From NCBI GenBank assembly GCA_037176725.1, contig JAZBRS010000013.1, positions 9,489,001 through 9,553,000 of the forward strand: 64,000 nucleotides of DNA, given 5' to 3'. Of this stretch, positions 12,711 to 23,630 are shown in pieces (position 1 is the stretch's first letter; each line of letters opens with the position of its first letter). Both the position numbers and the translations under genes were made by a program. Below the pieces are notes generated by a model. It worked only from the letters and a program-made list of their open reading frames with translations, did not search any database and was not told the origin of the DNA. Source of the DNA: Posidonia oceanica (lineage: Eukaryota; Streptophyta; Magnoliopsida; Alismatales; Posidoniaceae).

Positions 12711-13073
12711 CTCTCTGGTTCTAGCATTCCCAATCCATTCTCTTGGGGTTGCCCGCTTTGTCCTGCAGCTACACACAAGTCCATGGTTTCCATGCCAAGG
12801 TTTGATGATTCCAGTGGTGGGTACAGAGCCTGTGGAAGGAAGAGAAGGAAAACTTCTGTGCAAACATAGGCCAACCATTGATGGCCCATCCATATACTAA
12901 AAGAAGTAGAAGAAGGAGAAATGGAGAAATGAAAGGTTTGCAGTTGAATGATACATAGTTGCTCCCTCCTACGCTCTGATCTTTGAAATAGGAGAATGAC
13001 ATTGCATTGCTTGGGAATTGAGGGTTCATGGTTCGACCACTATGTATCATTTTTTTCATTTTTTGCTTGGCTC

Positions 13074-13590
13074 TTCTGTTCCATTTAGTTCGATGCATAA
13101 GATTCATCAATCTTGAACAAGGAATATTCAGTACTTGGGCTCTTATTTATTGCTACCCTTGGCATTTGGTTGCTCGATGACACACAAAGACCCTAACTTT
13201 CCACAAACCCAGAAAAGGTTAAGCAAATACCTGTTAAAGAGCGGTGGAAGTGGCAGTGCAGGCGAGTCTCTTCTCCTTCCAGTTTCTTCTTCGTTGCAGC
13301 GGAGGTCCTCCTCTCTTCTCCTTCCAGTCTTCTGTTCCATTTAGGTCAATGCATAAGATTCATCAATCTTGAACAGGGAATAGTCAATACTTGGGTTCTT
13401 ATTTATTTCTACCCTTGGCATTTGGTTGCTTGATGACACACAAAGATCCCAACTTTCCACAAACCCAGAAAAGGTCAAGCAAATACCAGGTAAAGAGCGA
13501 TGGAAGCAGTAGTGCAAGTGAGTCTCTTCTCCTTCCAATCTCTTCTCCGACGCAGTGGAGGTCCTCCTCTCTTCTCCTTCCAGTCTTCGT
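13074..13590. repeat. Tandem duplication, unit 256 bp, two copies
   Basis: 'ttctgttccatttag' starts copies at 13074 and 13330, each followed by 'gcataagattcatcaatctt', 'cccttggcatttggttgct', 'ctttccacaaacccagaaaa' and a CT-rich 'ctcttctccttcca' stretch. Similarity is high. Open frames across it on both strands are shadows of the pyrimidine/purine bias. Confidence 0.85.
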
Positions 13591-13865
13591 CCAAGATGTG
13601 CTGAAGAAGGAGATGGAGCAATGAGGAAAGGAAATGACGAAAGAAGCATGATGAAAGCATGGAAGAAGAAGGAGAAGAGAGGAGGGGGTACGGATGTATG
13701 GATGGAAGCATGGTGGTGGATTGGTGGAACAGGAAGAGGTATGGGTGCGGGAGTGGTGGGCGACGATGCTGGTAGAACAAGAGGAAGAGGTTTGGGAAGA
13801 GGCTAGGTTGGGAAGACACTTGTCGTTTTGTAAGGGACACAAGGTTTATAAGATATAAAGATGTG

Positions 13866-14488
13866 TAATGAGTCCATAGCCCTCATCCATTGACATGTCC
13901 ATGTGTAATCCATGATTTTGTTTTTTTTAACTACCTATTTAGTAACCATCTTGACGCTAAAGTGACTATTGTTAACTATCGACAAATTTGGGATGGTAAG
14001 TTTAGGTCTATTGTTTTGGGATTTGAGGTTAGTGATTGTAGTTATTTGGTATTTACAAAATAAACATCCATGTTTCTTATTTAGGCATTACTCTTATCCA
14101 ATGCCCTACGTTTGGCTAGACAAGAATTCTTGTATACAAAGTTCAGAATATACTCTCTAACAACACCATAGTCCCAACATGGGAAGTAGATCGTGTTGCC
14201 GCTGAACATAATTAATACGACTAATTACATTGGAAGCACAAATAATATGTTAAACAGGATCTATGTAAAAATAAAATTTCATTGAGAATATAGAGATATC
14301 TTACTTGTGTATGACAAAAAATCCTTTTAAGAATACTATCTTTGTGCTCTGCTAAGATGTTATTAAACATCGATGCCTAAAATGTTATTCGGCCCCTACA
14401 GTGTAGCGAGTTCTAGCCGAACCGCTCACAAGTACCAACAAGGAAGAGTTGCGATGCATGCGAGGAAGAGTCGTGATACATGCACTCG
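13866..14488. other. Unassigned flank of the Tat/Ogre-like insertion; possible minus-strand LTR remnant
   Basis: Joining this flank across the 15.9-kb insertion to 30436-31172 gives, on the minus strand, a TATA-like 'tatataa'/'tatataaagaggg'-type sequence, then a polyadenylation-like region, then an end near 14248 that would read '...cctgtttaaca'. That layout resembles a Ty1/copia LTR, but I could not find a matching second end or target duplication. Confidence 0.3.
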
Positions 14489-14493
14489 CAACC

Positions 14494-17400
14494 TGTAGAC
14501 ACTCCATTTTGACATGCTCAATTGGTGGTTCTCTTTGAAACCTTTTTTCAAACCCAAAACAACACCCATTTTCAAGCCCAAAACCCTAGAAAAACTCTAG
14601 GTTTGCACTCTCTTAAACCCTAGGTTAAACCCTAGGTTAGCACTCCTAAACCCTAGGTCAAACCCTAGGTTAGCAAGCCCAAGTCCTTCTCCTCTTTCTT
14701 TTCTTCTTTTCTTTTCCTTCTTTTTTCTTCTTCTTCTCCCTTCTTTCTTTTTTCTCTCTTTCTTCCTTTCTTTTTCTCCTTTTCCACCCCTTTTATTTCC
14801 AAGTCCAAGCCCACCTTTCTTCTCTTTTCCTTTTCTTCTTCTTTCCCCCTTATTTCTTTCTTCCTTTCCTTCTTTTTCTCCTTCTTTTTTCCTTCATTTC
14901 TTTTACCACTCTTGCAGCACCTTCTCCTCCTCACCTCTTCTCTTTATTTTATTTTATTTTATTTTTTCTTTTTCTTTCTCTCCTTCCCTCCCTTCCCCTC
15001 CTCTTTTTCCTTCTTTTCTATTTTTCTTTCCACCTCTAAGCCTAAGCCCAACTGCACTCTTCTCTTTTGTTTTTTTACTTCTTTTTCTTTTCTTGGACCT
15101 AGTCCGTTTCCACTTCTTCCCATCTTCTCTTTTCTTCTTCTTTCCTCCTCCTTTCTTTCTTCCTTTCTTTCCTTTTCTTTTTTTTCTTTTTCCTCCTCTT
15201 CAGCCAGGCCCGGCCCAGCAGCCCTTTCCTTTTTTCTTATTTTTCTTCCTCAGGCCCAGCCCGTTTCCCTACCTCCTTCTCCTTCTGTTTTTCTTTCTTT
15301 CTTTTCATTTTTTTTTCTCCCGCCCATCTGCCACCTCCTACTCCTTATCTGCCACCTCCTCCTTCTTCTTCCTTCTTCTTCTTTTTTCTCCTTCTTATCC
15401 CACCACTTACTCACCCTCACCTCACCACTTACTTCACTAACTTCCCACCGAAAATTCTCCTCCAAACCCGCTCACACACACACTCACAGAACACCCTCTG
15501 CACAACCCTTTCACCATCGAATTCCCTCTCCCACTTGCCTCAGCCCTACACCCTCACCACTCATGCAATCCTCAACACACCACTGCATTCCCCACACCCC
15601 CAGCATCCAAAATTCTCCTCTCTAGCACCCTAGAACCCAAACTTTCTCCCACAGCACCACTTCCCACTCCCACTGCAACCTCCATTCCCCTGCATCCTCA
15701 TGCGTCCCAGACATCACCACCACCTTCCTTAGCCTCCCACGATCACCACGAGCGTGAGAACCAGCGGAGAGAGCCACAGCATTGCCCAAACCACCAAAAT
15801 TTGCTCTGCACATCCAAAAATCCTTTTTTCTTCTCTAGGCAGCGCAACCAGCATTTGAGCGCATCTAGAGCATCCTCAGATCGCCTGCAACTTGTCCAGA
15901 TCCCGCCGCAGCTCGCCTGGTCCCCCGCACGCCCTTGCGAGCCACCGCGGGACAGCAGCACCCACCACACGTTGCCAGCCTGCTCCAACCTCCCGCGTAG
16001 GTAACCAAGCTTGTATTTAAATTCCTAGCATGCATGCGCTGCTTCCCAGCATTTTACTTTGCTTTTTCGCACTTTATATCGCTTTTTGAGCTCCGCCGTG
16101 AGATCCTTCTTCGTCGATGACGGCCAGCCTCCGCCGATGCCTGTTCGGCATTTCGGGTCGTCGCAGCCCCTCCGCTGTTTGCCGGCAGCTTCGCCTTGGC
16201 TCCAGCAGCTCCCTCCGTCGCCTCCCAGCAGCAGCCCCTAGCAGCCTCGGGCCTTGCCGGACTCCTCTACAATTTTTGTAGAGGTCGGCAGCTTCACAGC
16301 CCTTCGCGCGCCGCTCGTGCCACTAGGACCTCCGCAGCACTTGTCCGTAGCCTCCGGACCTTGCCACAGCAGCCGTAGCCTACCGGAACCGCCATGCTCC
16401 TGGCCAGCTCCGCTCATCTGGATTGCTCCCTGAGCACCGCCGGACCTCCAGCAGTTTAGTCACGTGCCGCCCTTACATTGCCGCAGCCTCCAGCACCTGC
16501 TCCATCACCAAGCACCTCCGCAGCAACCAGCCGATGTCGGCAGACCGCCTTCGGCACCGCCACGTGCCGCTGAGACCACCGCCGCACTCTTGTGCACCGC
16601 CTCCAGCTCCCTGAGCCATCAGCTTGGCCAGTCGCCCGTCGGATCGCCGTCGCAGCTCCGCTTTCTCCGGTGCAGTGCTGTAGTGGCTCGTGTTTCACCG
16701 TAGCACTGTAGCGACTTAAGTTAAATAATTTTAATTTTAGTTAGTTTCATGCATTGCATTAAGACCCTCATGTTTATTTATGTTTGCATTTAGGTCCTTG
16801 CATCAGTTGAAAGTCATTTAATTCTGCATTTAAACTATATTACATTAAAATAAAGTACTGCATGTTATTATATTTGCATTTCAGTCCAGTTTTAGCTTAA
16901 GTTATTTAAGTTTGTTTGCATGCATTGCATCTAGGCCCTTATGTTTATTTATGCTTGCATTTAGGTCCTGCATCAATTAAAAGCATTTAATTCAGCATTT
17001 TAACTTTATGACATTGCATTTAAATTCTATGTTTTAATTTATTTGCATCTAGGTCCTTAATTAATCACAGCATGCATTTAATTTTAGATTTTACATTACT
17101 GCATTGCATTTGCATCCCTAGCTTTTAATTTATTTGCATCTAGGTCCTTAATTAATCACAGCATGCATTTAATTTTAATTTTTACTTTGTTGCATTGCAT
17201 TTGCATCCTTAGTTTTTAGTTTATTTGCACATTAGTCCAACATCAGTTAATCATTCATTTAACTTGCATTTCAAACTTTATTGCATTACTATAAAACCCA
17301 GCATGTTCTGAAAATTACATTTAAGTCCAGTAACATGTTTACATGTGATTTAAATGTGATTTTCTTAGCCTTATTGCATTGTAAATAAGTTCGAAAGGTT

Positions 17401-19478
17401 TTGATTATTACATTTTAGTCCAGTTTGATTCAAACTGTGATTTAAATGTAATTTTTCAACCTTATTACATTGCAATAAAGCCCAGTAAGTTTTAAAAATT
17501 GCATTAAGGTCTTGCCTACATCTAGGAGTCCTTTAATTGCATTCTTTTTAACTGCATTGCATTGCATGTTAATTTTGCACTTTATTTAATTGCATTAAGG
17601 TCTTGCCTGCATCTAGAGGTCTTTTAATTGCATTTCTAAAACTAATCTGGCATTGCATTTTAATTCTGCATTAAACTTTAATTGCATATAGGTCTTGCCT
17701 GCATCTAGAAGTCTCTAAATGTAATTTTTTTAACTTCATTGATATTGCATTTGCATTCTGCATTTGCATATAAGCCATGCATGCATTAATCTTTTCTTTT
17801 AATATCATTTAGCTGCCATGCTGCACTACCATCATATACAATGTCATTTTAATTGCATAATCTTAACTGTTGCATGCTTTAATTATTATCATTGCATTGC
17901 ACATCATCTGGCATGTTTTCCTGCATTGCATATAGGCCCTCATGTTGCATGCATTCACATTTTTAGCCCTGCATTGCATTAAACCCTATAGTTTTCCTTT
18001 ATTGCATATAGGTCCCTACCTTTTCCTGCATCATGCATTCTTACATTTAATGTTGCATTTAGCTTCTGCATGCATGCCATATTGCATTGCTAGTTTTTTT
18101 TGCATATTAATTGTTGCATTGCATACTTTTGCCACATCATTGCATGTAGGTCCCTATAGTTTCTTAAAATTGCACTTAGGTCCCTACATTTGCATTCTTG
18201 CATGCATAGCACCCCCATAGCATTGCATATAGTTCCCATGCATCCATTTAGGCATTGTTAGTCTCCTAACATGTAAGACACCTTGCATTGCACACACTTA
18301 GGGCTAATTTGCACTTAGACCCCTGCCTAGTCCACTTTTGTTGGCCCTTGAGCCATTTGACTTGATTCCTGAATAACTTCTGATCGGACCGTTAGATCTT
18401 CACGATCTAACTATCCAAGTCTTCCTGGTTGAATGATTTTTCATTCTAACAAAAGTTATTTCAGATCAGGCCTCGGATTCTCAGGATAAGCCCATCTAAA
18501 TCACTGCATAGCACTCATTGCCTTATCATTTGCATTGCATGCATCGTTTTCGAGATCTGTCTTCTCGTGCATGTAGATTAGGCTTTGTCACCCCTGCTTT
18601 TGTTTTCTTTTGCATATCACTTGCATTGCACCGTTTTCCACACCTGCTTTCACTTTCTTTTGCATTTCGCTTGCATCGCACCATTTTCAGCACCAGCTTC
18701 TGTTTTCTTTTGCATATCGCTTGCATTGCATCGTTTTCCGCACCAGCTTTTGTTTTCTTTTGCATATCGCCTGCATTGCATCGTTTTCTGCACTAGTTTT
18801 TGTTTTCTTTTGCATATCGCTTGCATTGCACCGTTTTCCGCACCTACTTTCGGTTTCCTTTGCATGTCGCTTGCATTGCATGTTTTCCTCGCTGTTTTGT
18901 TTTATCGCCTGCATTTGCATTAGGGTGATGATGCTTACTGCCTAGGAGTTCTCACGAACTAGGGCTTGCCCGTTTGGAACATTAGCAGCGTTGCTGAGTA
19001 CATAGATTGCACGTTTAATTTTCCATGCATAGCATTCAGGCATTTAGGCATTTAGGCATTAGGCATGCATCTTTCGGCATATGCGAGCGAGTTAAGCCTA
19101 GAAAGACCGATTCTCAGACGTATCAGGGATGCCTAACACCTTCCCCATGCGTAATAGGAGCCCTTACCCTGCCTCTTGGTGCGCAATGACTATATTGTCC
19201 TTATCCTAGGCACGAGTCACATTTGCATTGCATTTGCATTCTTTTTTCTTTCTTTTTGGTATGATTTATCATGCTTCCCTTGGTTTTCCTTGTCTCCCAA
19301 TCTAATAGACATGGTAGCGACTCTGATTTGTCTTATCTTTTCTTTTTCCTTTTCTGCCAGCGTTTCCGAGTCGAGTTTCCTTCCTCGGATTCAATCGCAT
19401 ATAGTGAGCTTAATGTCGATCGGTGCACGCGAGCTTTGGCATCGTGCATGAACGATTCGATATTTCAGGATTACTACA
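14494..19478 (+). repeat. 5' LTR (4985 bp) of the Tat/Ogre-like element
   Basis: It starts TGTAGACAC and ends ATTACTACA. Segments in order: a CT-rich polypyrimidine region (about 14685-15440), a CACC/CTCC-rich and then GC-rich, CpG-containing part (15440-16710), a long AT-richer part packed with TGCAT words (16730-18300), a 50-bp tandem array (about 18595-18895), and a conserved tail including 'ggatgcctaacaccttcccc' (around 19125) and 'cgagtcgagtttccttcctc'. The same tail motifs occur in the minus-strand LTRs at 31.2 and 61.1 kb. Relative to the 3' LTR it carries about 1 kb more (about 16240-17240). Confidence 0.9.
18595..18895. repeat. 50-bp tandem array inside the 5' LTR (about 6 copies)
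   Basis: The landmark 'ttcttttgcat' recurs with TGCAT at 18611, 18661, 18711, 18761 and 18811, a strict 50-bp period. Each unit contains 'cgcttgcattgcaccgtttt' or a close variant. The equivalent array in the 3' LTR lies at about 29505-29850. Confidence 0.88.
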
Positions 19479-19479
19479 G

Positions 19480-19497
19480 TGGTGACTCCGCTGGAGA
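19480..19497 (+). promoter_or_regulatory. Primer-binding site, one base after the 5' LTR
   Basis: 'tggtgactccgctggaga' directly follows the LTR end (single G spacer). It starts with TGG, complementary to a tRNA CCA tail, and resembles the 'tggcgactc(c/t)gctgggga' class seen next to Tat/Ogre-type LTRs, which from memory is assigned to a tRNA-Arg. I have not verified the tRNA match. Confidence 0.65.
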
Positions 19498-20567
19498 TTC
19501 TAGGCTCTGGCTTTCGCTTCTGGCTTTCTCGCCGCTTGCATTCTGCACCTTTGCTTACTTTGTGCTTTTGCATGCTTTGTCTGTTTGCTTGCTTGCCTGT
19601 GCCTGTTTATTTACTTGCTTTATGCCATGTTTGCTTGCCTTGCTTTGTTTCTCGCATTATGCTTGCTTAAATACTTGCTTGGCGCACTATGCATGCCTTT
19701 TGAGTGGTAATTGCTTTGTTTCACACACTTGCTATGCCACTGCATACGCACATGCCATGCATACCTGCATTTTGATATGATGAGTGTTTTTCCTTCACTG
19801 TCATGTCCACATACACTTGCACATGCCATGCCCATGCTTTTTGCCTTGCTGTGTGATTGCTAGCATGCCATGACTTCTTGTTTCTCTCCCTTTCGCATAT
19901 GCCATGCCTAGGATAGTAGAAACATGCTTGTTCCCCTCTGGCTTAATTTAAAAGCAACAATAAAGCCAAGTAATAACATCTAAGCAAAACTAGAGCCAAA
20001 ACTTACAAATTTCCCCCTATGGTTAAATAAAACGCAAGTAAAACACTCTAAAGCATTCGCATGAGTATCATTCTAGAAAGCATGCATTCTTCTCATCTAA
20101 GTCTACCCACAGTCCGAGAAGGACAGTCTCGGTCTCTCGTTCGGTTGCTTTGGCACAAGACGAGTTAGTCGGTCTGTCCCCCCTTGTCAGGGGTCGTGTC
20201 GGTGCTACTAGAGGGTACAGCTCATGCTTCGGTAGGGTCAAGGCCACTAACGCACCACCCATTATACCTGAGCTCTAGCCAGGGTCTAGACAGGAGCCTT
20301 ACTTTCTGACCTGGAGTCTGTCTAAACCCATTACCCATGAGAGCATCCTAGTAAGTCATCTACTCAGGACATGCATGGTGAGAGAATGCATACTAGGACA
20401 TTCATTTGCATTGTATGCCATTCATATCACCCTAACCACTTGCATTTTGTTCAGGTGCTAACCTGATTTGCTACGCCTGTCTGCAGGTAGGTGAGAGGTC
20501 CTCAGCTGGAACTCAAGCATCTCTGTCCCGGGCAGCTCCCCGTGGTCCCCCTCTCTTTTCGGGCTAT
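19498..20567 (+). other. Leader between primer-binding site and gag of the Tat/Ogre-like element
   Basis: The first half is rich in 'tgcttgc/tgcatgcc' words, like the LTR. No ORF1 of the kind found upstream of gag in some Ogre elements is recognisable. It is presumed to be 5' untranslated sequence with packaging signals. Confidence 0.5.
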
Positions 20568-22907
20568 TTGTCGTCTTCGACGATAGTTCACCTTAGGACT
20601 CGTGCGCCTTCTTTTCGCCGCAGCCCTGTCCTTGCCTGCTTGCGATTAGCTATGGCCCAACGTGCCAGCGGGCCTCTTGCTTTTGTTGCACTAGAGGAGT
20701 TTTTGACTTCGGTCCCTCCTACTGCTGCAGCTTCCCCTTCTTGCCATGCATTCCATTACCAGTTGCATGACAATCCTCTGCATTCCACGGGGGAACCGCA
20801 GGTCCTAGCCGGTCTGGAGCCCGTCACTAATTCTGTTGCGGTGACTGCCACTCGGGCTCTGGATACCCCGCCTCCCGCCCCTTCCTCGGGTTTTCCTGTT
20901 TCAGGAACTCAGCCGGCTGCAGCTACTTCTGTTGTAGGGTCTGTCCCTCTTGGCTCTTTTGACCTCGTGCCCCCTTCAGCAGCTATACCTTTGCATCCTG
21001 ACTCGTCGGTCGATGAGTCTTCTGCCATGCAAGCGCAGCATCTGGGGGATATGACCCAGAGGTTGCGAGGCATGGCCGTTTCTCTTGGTCCTGCTCCTTC
21101 GCTCCCTCCTCTGACCCCTGAGGTTCCGGTGTAGCCCTCTATAGTTTTGCAAGCTCATTACACTACACTTCCGCCCTTTCCATTGCCCCAGCTCCTCACA
21201 GCTTCGGCGATGGGGGCGCATTATCAGCCTCCTACACCTGCATAGCACTTTGCACAGCATGCAACTCCATTTGGTGGCCAGTCTTTTGGATTGGTAGGAG
21301 CACAGCACCCCTCAGGCCCGTTGCCTGGTGCCATGCCAGTGCAACAGCTGCTGCTCCTACGCACTGCACAACACACTGCACAACATGCCTTTTATTCACC
21401 CCCCTTGCATCAGAATATTCAGGCTCCTGCACACATAGTACCGCACTTTGCACACTCGCATGGGTATGCTAGCCCTCACACTACGACACTAGGTGGCGTG
21501 ACGGTGGATCTGGAGGAGCGCTTTCATGCGACCCACACAGCATATGCGGCACCTACCTTAGTTGCACCAGTCTCAACGGCAGCAACCTCAGACGCCCTCC
21601 TTACCAGGATGGGTGATCTAGAGAGAGCGCTTCGTCAAGTGCAAGGCCAGGACCGCCAGCCCTATCAATTCCGGGACCTCATCTACTTCCCAAAGGCGAC
21701 ACTCCCACCGAAATTCAAAATGTCGGAATTTGCAAAATACAGCGGTAGAGGCTGCCCAATCGCACATCTGAAGGCGTATTGCAGCGACCTCGTCCAGCTC
21801 CAGCATGACGATAGGTTGCTGATTTGTTTGTTCCAGAAAAGTTTGACGGGTCCTGCTCTTAAGTGGTTCATATCACTTGACATGGCTACCGTCAAGACTT
21901 GGAGTGACCTTTCCTAGGCGTTCCTGAAGCAATTTTCCTTCAACCTTGACTTGATCGCTAGGCACGAGGATCTTGTCACTCTTAAGAAGAAGCCCCACGA
22001 ATCATTTGGGGAGTATGTTGGTCGCTGGCGTACCTTAGCCTCCCAGGTCAAAAATAAACCCTCCGAGGAGGAGTCTATTAAGATCATCACCAGGGGAGCA
22101 CAACCAGCGACTAGGGGACTGCTTAGCATCCAGCCTGTCACTAACCTTGCATTGCTGATCCAGGCTGGCACTCGCTTGGAAAGCTCACTACAGAGTGGGA
22201 ACTTCCCTACGCTCGCCGCATTCGCAAAGCAGGCTACCGCCTCCAACAATAGCAGCAACAAAGGCAACAACGACTCCGACGTCTGCTACCACAAGAAGCC
22301 AATTGTCGCTTGCATCAGTTCTCCTGCAAAGCTTCCCCCTGTTGAGAACCAGCCCGGTTCACCTCAGCTTGCATCTGCACTTAGTTTTGCACACATTGCA
22401 CACACTGCCACCGTCGAGCCGGTGCATCACGTCGCACCAGCCCGGCAAGGACGACAACCAGGGGAAAGGCGACCCCGCCGCAAGGAAAGCGAGTTCACAC
22501 CATTGCTTGAATCACTAACCACCATCTTGCCCCAAGCTGCGTCGCTCCTGGAGCTCCCAGAGATTCGTCCACCACTGGATCCTCTTCCGTCGTGGTACAG
22601 GACGAATCTATTTTGCAAGTTTCATCGAGCCAGCGGACACTCGATGAACAAATGCTTTACCCTCCGGAATGCTGTCCAGGATTTGATTGACAATGGGGTC
22701 ATTGTCATCAACACACAGGAGGCTGCACACACATCTGCACCTGCACACCCTAGCATAGCCAGCCTTTTCTCGCCTGAGCTTGCAAGCTCCGAGGATCCTG
22801 GGACCTCAAGGGTCTATCTTCTTGCTCCCGCCCTCACTGATTCCAGCTCTTCCTCGATGGATCCCTCCGATCTCATCGATCTAATCTCTTCTCTAGCTTT
22901 TCCCTAG
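20568..22907 (+). pseudogene. gag: Retrotransposon Gag (Tat/Ogre-like), three in-frame stops
   Basis: One frame runs from 20568 to a stop at 22905-22907, broken only by TAG codons at 21132, about 21243 and 21915. The likely start is the ATG at 20652 (MAQRASGPLAF), giving about 750 codons; an upstream in-frame ATG at 20568 is possible. The N-terminal third is Pro/Ala/Gln/His-rich and probably disordered. The Retrotrans_gag domain lies at about 21700-22090, with F-x-G-x-G/Y-S-G-type entry (KFKMSEFAKYSGRG), the LTGPALKWFISL helix and the ARHEDL...ESFGEYVGRW segment. A C-terminal metal-binding-like motif at 22602-22704 (LFCKFHRASGHSMNKC, then a VQDLID stretch) matches the C-x2-H...GH-x4-C pattern of Tat/Ogre Gags. 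Gag would form the virus-like particle. No pol frame follows. Confidence 0.88.
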
Positions 22908-23630
22908 CCTTGTTCGTGGGGGGCCCCGCCTAGAGCTCGCCTATCTGCCGAGCATCGGCCCGAGTCTGCAAGCACAAAACCCTGGATCCCAATAGAGGCT
23001 TGGATCAACAGCAAGCACTCGCAGCACTACAAGCACCTGCACAAGCAGCATCCGCACAAGCGGCAGTAGCAGTCTCAACGATCACAGCAACACTGCCAGA
23101 GCAATCAGCAGCAGCAAGCAGCAAACAATGGGGACCGCCACTATATCCTTTTTGCCTGTTTTCTTATTTGCTTTCCTTTCAAAAAACCGAAAAACTAAAA
23201 AAAATAAAAAAGCAAACACAAAAAAATCAGAAAACCTAAAAGCAAAAAACATCTTACATGCCAATCATTGGCCCGATGAGGAAATTTGAAAAGCAAGCCT
23301 ACTAGAAGGAGAGAGTCATCCCTTCTCAACTATCACTACCTAGGCAATCAGGTAAGTGAGAGAGCCACCCCCCATCTGAGAGTAGGACGAAGTGCCAAAC
23401 TCCGTGCAGGGCCTACACCTCCCAGAAGGAGAAGAAAATGTTAGGGTGATTGAGAGAGTGAGCTTGAAAAAGAAAATGCAAATTCGCATGGGCATAAAAG
23501 AAAACATGCATACAGAAGGCGAAGACAGAAGTCGGCCCAAGAGAGGGACGTGCGGATTAGCTCTATCCCCACCACACCTTGGAGAGGAGTCGGAGCATGC
23601 GCCTGGGCAGCCCCCCCACCTCCCAAGGGA
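22908..23630 (+). other. Post-gag linker lacking pol
   Basis: Where protease and reverse transcriptase would begin there is a GGGGGCCCC stretch, a 'gcagcactacaagcacctgc'-type CAG/GCA-rich stretch (23010-23130) and an A-rich run (23180-23250), then unremarkable sequence. I see no DTG/DSG protease motif and no YxDD motif in any frame. It marks the site where pol has been lost or replaced. Confidence 0.6.

Larger units (their letters stand above)
10600..13865. repeat. Dispersed local duplication (copies at about 10.6-11.4 and 12.57-13.87 kb)
   Basis: Both copies begin with 'cctcatctgaaaacttgtcc', continue through 'aaggggtttcactcactta', a CT-rich stretch, 'cattcccaatccattctctt' and 'gggttgcccgctttgtcc', then 'aaggtttgatgattcc', and end with 'tttataagatataaagatg'. 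Copy 1 carries a Harbinger MITE. Copy 2 has instead about 1 kb of extra sequence (12.82-13.84 kb) that includes a 256-bp tandem duplication. CT-rich runs next to GC-richer sequence would fit an old gene leader, but I find no convincing gene. Confidence 0.75.

Noticed and set aside
12657..13110. Minus-strand ORFs ending in RERERERE and neighbouring frames as a host gene
   Set aside because: They include the TC microsatellite and do not persist in the duplicated copy at 10.7 kb.
14665..15465. Lys/Glu-rich and Phe/Pro/Ser-rich ORFs (up to 237 codons)
   Set aside because: They are generated by the polypyrimidine tract of the LTR and recur as shadows on both strands and in the other LTR.
18510..18945. 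Overlapping ORFs with 'HIACIAPFS'-like repeated peptides
   Set aside because: They are translations of the 50-bp LTR array in several frames; the same appears in the 3' LTR at 29.4-29.9 kb.
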